DNA of 64,000 nt from CALEMW01 sp964343835 (GCA_964343835.1 CAYFKR010000011.1:1-64000), one strand, 5' to 3'. Positions 1 to 7,267 are shown, counted from the stretch's first letter. Program-made: numbers and translations. The notes: a model not told the origin generated them from the sequence alone.

Positions 1-58
1 GCCCCTTGCGGGGCAAGGGCCGCGCCAAACGCCTTTGCAGCTGAAGCCAACGTTAAAA
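1..58 (+). repeat. attC-like integron recombination site, 3' part (cut by window start)
   Basis: This is the right half of an imperfect inverted repeat. It ends in GTTAAAA at 52-58, close to the GTTRRRY core of attC sites. Its GCAGCTGAAGC block is nearly identical to the site at 1275-1371, as is the preceding GCGCCAAACGCC block. The reverse complement of this end matches the left arm of the next site, as expected for folded attC sites. The gene of the cassette it terminates lies left of the window. Confidence 0.6.
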
Positions 59-78
59 GGACTTAATAGGAGGTGTAT

Positions 79-393
79 ATGACTGCGCTGAACTGGATCG
101 TATGGGCCGTATGCTTGATAGCATTCGTTGTTTTTGACCTGATGAACTTGCCACGGGCTCTCGCCGGTCGCGATTTGATCAAGAAGGGCGTTCAGTTCAC
201 GGAAGCAGATGCCTTGGGAGTCATGACTGTTCCATGGGTCACGCTGCTTCATGGGTTGTTGCTGGCGCTTACAATGAATGGCTCGGGGTTACTGCTGATT
301 GTCGGGTTCCCTGCGGTGAATTTCATTGTTGGGTGGATCTATGCGAAGAAAATCGTCGAGATGGAGAATGTGGTGTTTGAACAGAAGGACTAG
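79..393 (+). CDS. small integral membrane protein, integron cassette gene
   Basis: A protein of 104 residues that I do not recognise. It has three likely membrane segments, at about residues 4-24, 52-72 and 74-92, and a short charged tail. The ATG at 79 is preferred over the upstream GTG at 73 because AGGAGG (68-73) stands 5 bases before it. It begins 20 bases after the core of an attC-like site, which is how cassette genes are usually placed. Base composition is clearly AT-richer than the genes after 2.7 kb, consistent with acquisition as a cassette. Function unknown; no catalytic motif is visible. Confidence 0.7.
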   Translation: MTALNWIVWAVCLIAFVVFDLMNLPRALAGRDLIKKGVQFTEADALGVMTVPWVTLLHGLLLALTMNGSGLLLIVGFPAVNFIVGWIYAKKIVEMENVVFEQKD

Positions 394-522
394 GGGATTG
401 CATCATAGTGATGCTCTAATTCTACTTGCAGCCACCTCAGCCGCTTCTTGCACGTCCTGCGGGGCAGAGACCAAGCCATATGTCCCTGTTGCTACAGCCC
501 GTGCATAATAGAAAGGCATATA

Positions 523-1272
523 ATGGCTTTTACCATACGGGAAGTACTGCAAGGGTGGTCCAGTGACCATATTGCCAATCTGTGTACTCTTCTTGAAATC
601 GATAAGACCGCAGACCTATCAGTTATCGAAGAGAAATTTAAATGGTTGTTTCATTCAAAATCACGAGCAGGAGCAGAATCAGCCACAAAAAGACTCGGCG
701 CTAAGCTGTTATCGAAATTATCTGATGCAGAGGCCCCTGATATAAGTGCTGACTCGCTTAGATCGCTTCCGACTTATACCGAACTATTACAGGATGCCTG
801 TAAGCACATGAAGGTACTTGAAGAGGGCGCTAGCCTTGATGAATGTGAGTTGTACTTGTCCCAAGCAGTAATTGTGGCTGCAATGGCTTCAATGGGCCCA
901 AAGGAACGGGCATCCTTCTTTGATGCCCAGATTGAAGTGGCCGACGTAATTGATGGCAAGCACGTAAGGGGGACAACATATGCTGGGCCATTGACTACTA
1001 TAGCTGCCTTGGGGTTGGCCCAGGCTTCAGGATTCGGAGTGTATATGGCTGCTACAACGGCTCTAGGTTTTGTAACCCATGCCGTAGGTGTAACGCTTCC
1101 TTTTGCCGTTTATTCAGGAATGACAAGCACAATAGCTTTCGTGATAGGTCCAGCTGGCTGGCTTACAGCTGGACTGTGGGGGGCATGGCTGGCCACAAAG
1201 CCCAAAAGACAAAAAATTGTTCCTGCGCTTTTGTATATTATTGCAGTAAACGGCAGAACTAAACTTGGCTAG
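523..1272 (+). CDS. YaaW/UPF0174-like protein, integron cassette gene
   Basis: A protein of 249 residues. The N-terminal 130 residues are soluble and helical. The C-terminal half is glycine-rich and hydrophobic (about 150-225), with TLPFAVYSGM and VIGPAGWLTAGLWG and then a basic segment before a final hydrophobic helix. This arrangement resembles the YaaW/UPF0174 (DUF3944-related) family, whose role is unknown; the assignment is from memory and moderate. The ATG at 523 has AAAGG 11 bases upstream; longer in-frame starts lack a ribosome site. The codons are AT-rich compared with the chromosome. The 129 bases between the previous gene and this start hold no clear attC site, so the two genes may share one cassette. 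An attC-like site starts 3 bases after the stop. Confidence 0.65.
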   Translation: MAFTIREVLQGWSSDHIANLCTLLEIDKTADLSVIEEKFKWLFHSKSRAGAESATKRLGAKLLSKLSDAEAPDISADSLRSLPTYTELLQDACKHMKVLEEGASLDECELYLSQAVIVAAMASMGPKERASFFDAQIEVADVIDGKHVRGTTYAGPLTTIAALGLAQASGFGVYMAATTALGFVTHAVGVTLPFAVYSGMTSTIAFVIGPAGWLTAGLWGAWLATKPKRQKIVPALLYIIAVNGRTKLG

Positions 1273-1274
1273 CC

Positions 1275-1371
1275 ATTTAACATACGCTCCCAGCTGGCTA
1301 GGCCGTTCGACACGCTCCTTGCAGGGCAAGGGTCGCGCCAAACGCCTTTGCATCTGAAGCCATCGATAGAA
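1275..1371 (+). repeat. attC-like integron recombination site
   Basis: The left end ATTTAAC (1275-1281) fits the RYYYAAC core. The CCAGCTGG arm follows. The right arm has GCATCTGAAGC and a degenerate core GATAGAA (1365-1371). Total length is 97 bases, within the attC range. It starts 3 bases after the stop of the YaaW-like gene and ends 10 bases before the next start, the normal cassette boundary. The right half is about 85-90% identical to 1-58, as in sedentary chromosomal integrons. Confidence 0.65.
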
Positions 1372-1381
1372 CTGGAGAGGC

Positions 1382-2332
1382 ATGCCGGATAGGAGTCCTA
1401 GCGCACTTTGGCACGAGTTCCTCTCTGATCTGCGGCCATGGAAGCGGGGCAAGGCACGAGCGGTCAACAAGCCGCTACTGACCCTTCTTCTCATCGGTCG
1501 GGCGTCCCGTGGAGAGCCGGCTCAACTCAGATACAGCGAGATAGCGGATCCGCTGAACGAGTTGCTGAAGGAATACGGCCCGAGTAGAAGCTCGTACCAC
1601 TCCGAGTATCCCTTTTGGCACTTGCAGAGCAACGGATTTTGGGTCGTATGCGATGCAGAGGCGTTTCCGAATCGAAGAGCCGGCCATTCGCCATCTAGGA
1701 GAACTCTGCTCGATGGAGAAGCCATCGGATACGTGAAAGAAGATCTATGGACGGAGCTTTTATCGAACGCAGCCTTGCGCACTCAGCTCACTGATAGGCT
1801 GCTCAGTGAGTTCTGGCCCGAAACGCTCCACGCCCCGATTAGGCAGGCCGTCGGAATCGCAGACCTTGTTTGTATATCCAAGTCGAGAAAGAAGCGAGAT
1901 CCGCGTTTCAGGGCTGACGTCATAAGGGCGTATCGGGGCGAATGCGCGGTGTGTGGATATGACGGACGTCTGGCTGGCGCGCTTCTAGGTATTCAGGCCG
2001 CTCACGTGAAGTGGCACTCATACGAAGGTCCCGACACGCTCTCGAATGGAGTGGCACTTTGCTCGTTCCATCATTTGGCACTGGATGCCGGTGCGATGGG
2101 GCTGGATGAGTCGCGAAGAGTCGTTGTATCGTGCGAGGTCGCGGGCGGTGAGCGTCTTGAAGAGCAATTGTACCGCTTTGAGGGGCGACCCATTCGGTCT
2201 CCGCAGCCTGGGCAAGATGAGTTGGACCCCGTGTTCATAGAATGGCATCGGGAGCAGGTTTTTAAGGAGCCAGCCAGGGTGTCGTATTCTGAGTCTGGCG
2301 GTGAGTCGATCGCAGCGGATCCGCAGCAGTAG
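1382..2332 (+). CDS. phosphorothioated-DNA-type restriction endonuclease (SBD-HNH), cassette gene
   Basis: A protein of 316 residues with the two-part layout of SprMcrA/ScoMcrA-type type IV restriction enzymes. The N-terminal region (about 1-150) looks like the sulfur-binding domain that recognises phosphorothioate-modified DNA (RAVNKPLL, then SEYPFWHLQ). The C-terminal HNH nuclease (about 170-290) shows C188/C191 (CAVCG), H208 (AAHVKWH), N222 and H231 (CSFHH), so the catalytic and structural residues are present. The family cuts DNA carrying Dnd-type sulfur marks, or methylated DNA in some members. The ATG at 1382 follows GGAG (1374-1377). The gene is flanked by attC-like sites on both sides, so this defence gene looks mobile. 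Substrate preference is inferred. Confidence 0.85.
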   Translation: MPDRSPSALWHEFLSDLRPWKRGKARAVNKPLLTLLLIGRASRGEPAQLRYSEIADPLNELLKEYGPSRSSYHSEYPFWHLQSNGFWVVCDAEAFPNRRAGHSPSRRTLLDGEAIGYVKEDLWTELLSNAALRTQLTDRLLSEFWPETLHAPIRQAVGIADLVCISKSRKKRDPRFRADVIRAYRGECAVCGYDGRLAGALLGIQAAHVKWHSYEGPDTLSNGVALCSFHHLALDAGAMGLDESRRVVVSCEVAGGERLEEQLYRFEGRPIRSPQPGQDELDPVFIEWHREQVFKEPARVSYSESGGESIAADPQQ

Positions 2333-2342
2333 AAGCGAAGAA

Positions 2343-2438
2343 ATTTCAAGCGCTTCCAGCTGACCATTTTGTCCGTCACGCGCCGTGCTGGCGCACGGCC
2401 CGCGCCCAGCGGCTTCGCAGCTAATGCCAACGTTGAGA
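2343..2438 (+). repeat. attC-like integron recombination site
   Basis: Left core-like ATTTCAA (2343-2349) and right core-like GTTGAGA (2432-2438). TTGAGAT at the right pairs with ATTTCAA at the left with one G-U, so the arms co-vary relative to the other sites. Inner arms contain CCAGCTG and GCAGCT. It begins 10 bases after the SBD-HNH stop codon. It is the most diverged of the three sites and the last one seen before the chromosome proper. Confidence 0.55.
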
Positions 2439-2476
2439 TAGCTGACGGCAGAGCTCGTGCTGGAGAGGTATCAACA

Positions 2477-2695
2477 GTGAACAGCGACACTCCCGACACC
2501 CTTCCCTTTGCATTCCAGCCGACAAAAGGCGGCCGCGTCCGCATCTCCTTCCACGGCCGGGTCGTCGTCACGCTAGCCGGCGTAGATGCCGAGCGCTTCC
2601 TCTCCCGGGCATCTGATGCCGACGAACAACGACTCCAGCTCCTGATGGCCAAAGCCACCGGGAACTTCAAACGTGGAAACGAGCGAAACGGCTAA
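2477..2695 (+). CDS. small conserved protein of unknown function, last gene of the cassette array
   Basis: A protein of 72 residues starting at GTG 2477, with GGAGAGG 8 bases upstream; the same GGAGAGG stands before the SBD-HNH gene. The centre reads GRVRISFHGRVVVTLAG and the C-terminus has LLMAKATGNFKRGNER. I recall short solitary proteins with a similar KATGNFKRGNER end in varied bacteria, but know no function. No signal peptide or membrane segment. It follows an attC-like site but no further site follows it, so it is either the terminal cassette or a resident gene at the array edge. Its stop overlaps the stop of the convergent methyltransferase gene by 3 bases. Confidence 0.65.
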   Translation: MNSDTPDTLPFAFQPTKGGRVRISFHGRVVVTLAGVDAERFLSRASDADEQRLQLLMAKATGNFKRGNERNG

Positions 2696-3843
2696 CCGTA
2701 CCGCTCCCTCAACTCCCGAGAAGCCCCCACCATCGCCCGCAACTTCCCCACCGCATGCTCCTCCTCGTTCACGCACCGATTCGCAAAGCACCCGAACCCG
2801 CAATCCGGGTTCAGGAAGATCTGCTCCGGCTTCCAGAACTGCAGCGCCTCCTCCACCCGCGCCACGATCGAAGCCGGATCCTCGGCCTCGTCCGTCCGCG
2901 GGTTGACGCAGCCCAGTCCCAGCTCGCGATCGCCCAGAGCCTCGCCCACCACGCGCAGTTCGCCGGCGCGGGGGGTGGCGTATTCCAGGACGAACTGGTC
3001 GATCCGCATGGCCTCGAAGGCGGGCAGCAGGGCGTGGTAGTCGCCGGTGAGCAGCACGTCCTCGCGGCGGCTCCAGTTGCCGCGGCAAACGTGCAGACCG
3101 GTGCGCACGCCGTCGATGCCGTCGACCACCCGGTTGAGTAGCTCGGCCGCGTATTCCAGCTCGGCACCCGCATCACGGCGGGTCGCTAGGGTCGCTCACA
3201 TGAAGGTGCGCTTGTCGCACTCCTCGCTCAGCACGATCTCCGTGAGCACCGGCTCGTCGAACTGCACGAAGGCGGCGCCGGCGTCGGTCAGGTCGCGGAG
3301 CTCGTCGCGGAGAATGCGGACGACGTCGTCGCCCATGGCGAGCTTGTCGTCGTAGCCCTTCTTCGAGAACGCGCTCACCCACATGGAGCGGGTCAGCAGG
3401 TAGGGGCCGGGCAGGGTCACCTTCACGGGCTTGTCCGTGAGCTGCTGGACGAACTCCAGCTCGCCGACGGCGAGGGGCTCCCGGCGCTCCAGCCTGCCGG
3501 TGCAGGTCGGGTTGCGGATGGCGGACGCGGGCACGTCGAGGGTCGACAGCATCTCCTCGAAGGCGGCCTTGTCGTCCACCGTGTCGAGCATCTCGGCCAG
3601 CGACATCAGCTTCGTGCCGTCGAGCTTGTCGGTGACGAAGCTGTAGAAGTTGTCGCGGCGGTGCTCACCGTCCACCACCACGTCCACGTCGGCGTCCACC
3701 TGGTGCTGCACGCAGCGGCGGACCTCGCCGTCGGCCACGCGCTCGAACTCCTCGCGGGTCATCCGGCCCTTCTGCTTGTCGCGCAGGGCCTTCAGGAGGT
3801 CGCGCGAGCGGGGCCAGCTGCCCACCTGGGTCACATCGAACAT
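2692..3843 (-). CDS. MetE-like (cobalamin-independent methionine synthase II family) methyltransferase with in-frame UGA, candidate selenoprotein
   Basis: A 383-residue reading frame if the TGA at 3196-3198 (codon 216) is read. Both halves are in the same frame and align as one (beta-alpha)8 barrel of the MetE C-terminal type (VGSWPR start, VVDGEHRRDNFY, VQFDEPVL). After the UGA come the zinc ligands H251 and C253 (GLHVCRGNWS) and a third Cys in NPDCGFG. The UGA falls in TFM-x-ATLATRRD, where I recall Cys in relatives. A hairpin fitting bacterial SECIS rules follows. The second of two ATGs (3843) is chosen because GGAG sits 6 bases upstream. It is the last gene of the TusA/DsrE/OsmC operon, 8 bases or less after the previous stop. 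Alternatives are a nonsense mutation (TGC to TGA) or a sequencing error. Confidence 0.75.
3166..3198 (-). promoter_or_regulatory. UGA codon and SECIS-like hairpin in the MetE-like gene
   Basis: On the minus strand, UGA (3198-3196) is followed after 18 bases by a 6-base apical loop CGUGAU (3177-3172). A perfect 6-bp stem, ACCCGC/GCGGGU (3183-3178 with 3171-3166), closes the loop. Known bacterial SECIS rules ask for a loop 16-37 bases after UGA with a G in its first two bases; both hold. The stem is short and this GC-rich DNA makes chance hairpins common, so this is suggestive rather than proof. Confidence 0.5.
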
Positions 3844-3854
3844 CATCGACTCCC

Positions 3855-4601
3855 TTACACGATGGCAATCTTGACGACCACGTCGGCCGCCTTCTTCAGC
3901 GTCGACACCAGCGGCGACCGGGCCACCACCCCGTCCCACGCCGCGCGCACCTTGTCCTCGTCGTCGAACGTCGAGGCGAAGAGCTTCAACTCCAGGGCGG
4001 CCAGCGACGGGTCGCCGTCCGACAGGCCGAGGATGGCCATGGGGTCGTGCAGCCGGGCCGTGGCCGTCAGCTCCACGTCGTCCACCTCGAGCCCGTCGCG
4101 CGACGCGGCGGTGCCGAACGCCGTCACGAGGTCGGCTGCCACGGCGCCCATCAGGGCCTCCACGGCGGACGGGTTCTCGTCCTTCTCCTCGAAGCTCGCC
4201 GGCTGGCCGAGGGTCCACTTGAAGTTGCGGCAGTAGACCGTCGTCTTCAGGTGTCCCGAGGCGCGCGCCCGGAGCCTCCATTCGTAGGCCCGGGCGCGTT
4301 CCTTGTCCTCCTCGAGAGCCTGCTCTTCGGCCTGCGCCGCCGCCCCCGCGCCCTTGCGGACGAAGAAGCGCTTCTGCCTGGCCACGTCGCCCGGCAGCTC
4401 GCCGAGGTACTCGTGGCCGACCATGCGACACCAGGGCGGCAGGTCGTCGGCCACGGTGATCTCCATGCTGCGCAGTTCCAACACGCCGCCCTCGGGCACG
4501 CGCTGCATGTGCTCGCGGATGAGAAGCACCAGACCGCTGCCGCAGTCCAGGTCGCCGCCGTCGAGCATGTGGTCGGGCTGCAGGCTCTCGAGGTCGCTCA
4601 T
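3855..4601 (-). CDS. TusA-like sulfur-carrier domain fused to an OsmC-like domain
   Basis: A protein of 248 residues. The N-terminal ~80 residues are TusA/SirA-like, with GGDLDCGSGLVLLIREHM in place of the usual DCPGP segment and a second conserved WCRMVGHEYLG. A charged Gln/Glu-rich linker follows (about 85-115). The C-terminal ~135 residues (KTTVYCRNFKW, then ENPSAVEALMGAVAADL) look like OsmC/Ohr-family proteins, which handle peroxides or persulfides. TusA proteins carry sulfur as a Cys persulfide; the fusion suggests a substrate passed between the two domains (inference). The ATG at 4601 lies 1 base after the stop of the dsrE-like gene, implying translational coupling. The second OsmC Cys is not obvious, so peroxidase activity is uncertain. 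Confidence 0.75.
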   Translation of the reverse strand: MSDLESLQPDHMLDGGDLDCGSGLVLLIREHMQRVPEGGVLELRSMEITVADDLPPWCRMVGHEYLGELPGDVARQKRFFVRKGAGAAAQAEEQALEEDKERARAYEWRLRARASGHLKTTVYCRNFKWTLGQPASFEEKDENPSAVEALMGAVAADLVTAFGTAASRDGLEVDDVELTATARLHDPMAILGLSDGDPSLAALELKLFASTFDDEDKVRAAWDGVVARSPLVSTLKKAADVVVKIAIV

Positions 4602-4602
4602 G

Positions 4603-4968
4603 CTAGTACCCCACGCAGGGCGCGCCGTTGGCCAGCCACTCCACCAGGGCCGCGCCGCCGGCGGGCGAGGCGCCCTCGACGAGCATGTCCTCACCGATGT
4701 CGCGCTTCTTCATGCACGGGGAGCACACCAGGATGCGGCCGCCGTTGGCCACGAACTTGTCGACCAGTTCCTTGAGGGGGGCGAAGGGGGCGCCCTCGTC
4801 GATGGTCTCGACCTCGCCCTTCACGGCGGCCCACACGCCGTCGGCGCTCAAAAACACCATGGTGTCCTTCTCGCTGCCCAGGGCGGCGTTGGCCACCACG
4901 AAGCCCAGGGTGGCCTTGTCGCCGTTGCTCTTGCACTCGGTGATGGTGACGCAGAACGTGTTCGACAT
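4603..4968 (-). CDS. DsrE-family sulfur-transfer protein
   Basis: A protein of 121 residues of the DsrE/DsrF-like fold, a small cytoplasmic sulfur-trafficking family. Visible marks are the N-terminal strand with the NGDKATLGFVVANAAL helix, the MVFLSADGVW strand, and ILVCSPCMKKRDI, where the Cys pair corresponds to the active region of DsrE-type proteins. AAAGGA lies 7 bases before the ATG. It is second in an operon with two TusA-like proteins, the usual physical partners of DsrE proteins in persulfide relay. The final GAPCVGY also holds a Cys. Confidence 0.85.
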   Translation of the reverse strand: MSNTFCVTITECKSNGDKATLGFVVANAALGSEKDTMVFLSADGVWAAVKGEVETIDEGAPFAPLKELVDKFVANGGRILVCSPCMKKRDIGEDMLVEGASPAGGAALVEWLANGAPCVGY

Positions 4969-4986
4969 GATGAAGTCCTTTCGGGT

Positions 4987-5232
4987 TCAGGTTTCTTCGC
5001 GCTTGCGCAGGAGGTAGAAGGGCGGACTGGCGTCGACCAGATGGTGCCCCGTGAGGCGGCACCAGGCCGGGATCTCCACCGGTGCGCCGGCGTCGCGGCT
5101 GGCGACCATCAGCGCGGTACCCGGCTCGAGGTCCCGCATGACCGCGCGCAGGTCGATGATGAAGTCGCCGCAACCGTGGTCGAGCGAATCGAAGACCTCG
5201 TCGAAGTCCCAGTGTTTCGGAAAGCCGGCCAT
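4987..5232 (-). CDS. TusA-like sulfurtransferase
   Basis: A protein of 81 residues with the same signature as the TusA half of the fusion downstream: LDHGCGDFIIDLRAVM, then IPAWCRLTGHHLV and a FYLLRKR end. TusA-family proteins carry sulfane sulfur on the first conserved Cys. The ATG at 5232 is preferred over the GTG at 5259 because GAGGTGG stands about 8 bases before it, while the GTG has no ribosome site. First recognised gene of the operon reading toward 2692. The region 5260-5509 upstream holds no recognisable gene, only a short RBS-preceded peptide frame discussed under rejected items. Confidence 0.75.
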   Translation of the reverse strand: MAGFPKHWDFDEVFDSLDHGCGDFIIDLRAVMRDLEPGTALMVASRDAGAPVEIPAWCRLTGHHLVDASPPFYLLRKREET

Positions 5233-5259
5233 CGTCGTTTCCACCTCGGTGATAGACAC

Positions 5260-5509
5260 ACAGAGATCACGCCCCCGTTTGGAGGCCGGCCAGAATCATG
5301 GATGGCGGGGAGGAAGGTGCTCGTCGGCAGCTAACCGCACATTGCCAGCCAGACCCGGGCGGCGTCCGGTCGGCGGGCTCAGGTGAAGCCGGTGAAGGCG
5401 GTGCGGTTCATGACGGTCCTTCGGTGCGGTGATCGACTGGGCGGTATCATCGTGGAACGGGGGCGGAGCGTCAAGGTCCGTCTCCCCGTCCTCCGAAGAA
5501 CGATACGGA
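5260..5509. other. 250-base intergenic region upstream of the sulfur operon
   Basis: I find no supported gene. It holds a short RBS-preceded frame on the minus strand (5411-5331, interrupted by TGA), see rejected items, and a TATCAT on the plus strand at 5444-5449 with no gene following. The sulfur operon promoter presumably lies here but no good match is seen. Confidence 0.4.
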
Positions 5510-6466
5510 TCAGGGTCGGAACACGACGAAGCTGAAGACCCGGTCGAACGGCAGGTTCGTGCCGGAGCGCGTTTCCACGTACACCTTGCCTGTCGATTCC
5601 ACGACCCTCGCAGTAATCACGCCCTGGTCCTCGAGGGATGCGACGACGATGTCGGAGGCCTGCAGGGGCGGGTCGAAGTAGATGTGGTATTCACCCGCCG
5701 CGTAATGGTCGACCATCGTGATGTTCTCCGTCCCGTAGGCCGCCGTCGCGATCACGCGCCCGTAGGCGACCGCCGGCCGGACACCGTCTCGGAACTGCAC
5801 GCCGGACGAGTTGATGCGCATGGGAGCCGTCTCGCCGGGGGTGGCGTTGAACGCGAGTTCGGCGTCCGTCGAACCGACCTTGGTGCCCGTGATCGACGCC
5901 ATCTGGACATCGTTCTGATCGATGAAGCTGATCATGCCCAGAGGCTTGTGGATGCCCGGAGCGTCGAGCTTCCTGAACTCCAGCGTGGGCGCCGTGGTCG
6001 GCCCCGTGTCGGTGCCCGAGATGCGCACGACGGGCGCCGAATCCTCCACCACCAATTGCCGCTCCGGCGACGTCGTGCCGATCCCCACGTTCTCGTCCTC
6101 GTCCACGTAGATGCCGCGGGTCTGCACCGCATAGGGCGCCCGAGTGACGGCGGTCCGCGGTGCCATCACGTAGCCCCCGACGGTGATCTCCAGCCAGCGG
6201 GGGGCGTTGTCGAAGGCCGCAGCGCCGAAATCGAGCAACACGGTGAAGCGGCCGGCTCCGACGGCCACACCCAGCGTATCGACGACGGCACCGACCTGCG
6301 TTCCGCCGAGGGCGGCGTCCCAAAGAGCGAAGGACATGTCGAACAGGCCGTCGGCGGGCTGGCCGTTCTCCGTGAGCTCTCCCTGGTAGGTGAAGGCGGT
6401 GTCGGCGCTTGCTCCGGCGGCGACCGTCAGGACGACGAACAGGACGAGTATGATGCGACGGTTCAT
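5510..6466 (-). CDS. secreted protein with tail-fibre/peptidase-like stalk repeats
   Basis: A protein of 318 residues with a clear signal peptide (residues 1-21, cleavage near AGASA-D). It opens with TAFTYQGELTENGQPADG, typical of secreted proteins of FCB-group genomes that precede phage-tail-like stalks. VGIGTTSPERQLVV (about 122-135) is a motif of trimeric stalk and tail-spike proteins. The C-terminal region (from about 240) is beta-rich with FSFVVFRP at the end. No enzyme motif. It lies 15 bases downstream of the 6482-7048 gene in the same direction, so the two are probably co-transcribed. Confidence 0.7.
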   Translation of the reverse strand: MNRRIILVLFVVLTVAAGASADTAFTYQGELTENGQPADGLFDMSFALWDAALGGTQVGAVVDTLGVAVGAGRFTVLLDFGAAAFDNAPRWLEITVGGYVMAPRTAVTRAPYAVQTRGIYVDEDENVGIGTTSPERQLVVEDSAPVVRISGTDTGPTTAPTLEFRKLDAPGIHKPLGMISFIDQNDVQMASITGTKVGSTDAELAFNATPGETAPMRINSSGVQFRDGVRPAVAYGRVIATAAYGTENITMVDHYAAGEYHIYFDPPLQASDIVVASLEDQGVITARVVESTGKVYVETRSGTNLPFDRVFSFVVFRP

Positions 6467-6481
6467 GGTTCTTCTCCCGAT

Positions 6482-7048
6482 CTAATCGATGTAGAGGATC
6501 TTGCGCATGCGGCTCCGTCCGCCGACGTCCACGCGGCACACGTACAGGCCGTCGGCGACCGGGCGGCCCGCCCCGTCGCGGCCGACCCAGACGACGCTGT
6601 GGGGCCCGGCGCCGAGAACGCCGTCCACCAGCGAGGCGACCTCACGCCCGGCCAGGTCGAAGATGCGTACCCGCGCCCGCGCCCCGTCCGACGGAATCTC
6701 GAAGCGGATCCTGGTCGAACCGGCAAAGGGGTTGGGCGAGGCCTGATGGAGGCGGAAGGCGAACGTGGATTCCGGGTCGTGGACACCCGTCATGACGGCC
6801 GGCCTCAGAGGCCAATACCCTCCGGACAGCCCGAAGACGCCGCCGGTCGCGACGGCGACATCGGGCTGGCCGATGGTGCCGGAAAGCGCAAGGACTCCGG
6901 CCGAGGATTCTGACGATCCCCCGGCATCGACGGTGGACCAGGTGACGGTATAGGGCCCGCCGATCTGCCCCGACGCCGGCGGTGCGACGCCGGCCGCGAG
7001 GATGCCGGCCAGCAGGACCAACGGGATCACTCGGACGCGCTCGGACAT
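6482..7048 (-). CDS. secreted protein with FlgD-like C-terminal sorting domain
   Basis: A protein of 188 residues. Signal peptide about 1-27 (ends PASGQ). A short domain, GPYTVTWSTVDAGG...LSGTIGQPD...GGYW (about 28-85), resembles domains common in Eisenbacteria-like secretomes. The C-terminal ~90 residues form a FlgD-type Ig module (SPNPFAGSTRIRFEIP, then VRIFDLAGREVASLVDG, then GRPVADGLYVCRV). The ATG at 7048 follows GGGGGGAG with 4 bases between. It forms a pair with the stalk protein that follows. Function beyond surface localisation is not visible. Confidence 0.75.
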   Translation of the reverse strand: MSERVRVIPLVLLAGILAAGVAPPASGQIGGPYTVTWSTVDAGGSSESSAGVLALSGTIGQPDVAVATGGVFGLSGGYWPLRPAVMTGVHDPESTFAFRLHQASPNPFAGSTRIRFEIPSDGARARVRIFDLAGREVASLVDGVLGAGPHSVVWVGRDGAGRPVADGLYVCRVDVGGRSRMRKILYID

Positions 7049-7214
7049 GGGACTCCCCCCGGTGTGCGGTGTCATGGCTCATGAGAGACTGCGCTCTTTC
7101 CCGGAGAATCCGGCCACCCGTCCTGTCCGGATCCCGCCCCCCCCTGTGTCCGTGACGGACGTTCCGGGCGGTGGCGGAGCGGCGGATGGTGCTGATGAAA
7201 TGAGCGGGGACGTC

Positions 7215-7243
7215 TGGCCAAGGCCTCCGACCGCGAATATCAT
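7215..7243 (+). promoter_or_regulatory. putative promoter of the VOC gene
   Basis: TGGCCA (7215-7220), 17 bases, then TATCAT (7238-7243), about 25 bases before the ATG at 7268. TATCAT is the -10 form repeated at several other gene starts in this window. The -35 match is weak. Confidence 0.4.
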
Positions 7244-7267
7244 GACGTGAGCGCCAAGGAGGAACCC

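Noticed and set aside
409..510. Short lipoprotein-like frame (ALILLAATSAASCTSC) between the first two cassette genes.
   Set aside because: It has no start codon with a ribosome site and begins in the end of the preceding gene.
3196..3198. MetE-like gene as two separate genes (2692-3129 and 3196-3843).
   Set aside because: Both parts are in one frame and together match a single barrel with ligands on both sides of the TGA. The downstream part has no ribosome site.
5331..5411. Tiny minus-strand frame MNRTAFTGFT-UGA-ARRPDAARVWLAMCG, with AAGGA before its ATG, upstream of the sulfur operon; possible third Sec gene.
   Set aside because: The hairpin after UGA is poor (loop too close, no G in the first loop bases) and I know no matching family. 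Kept only as a possible leader peptide.
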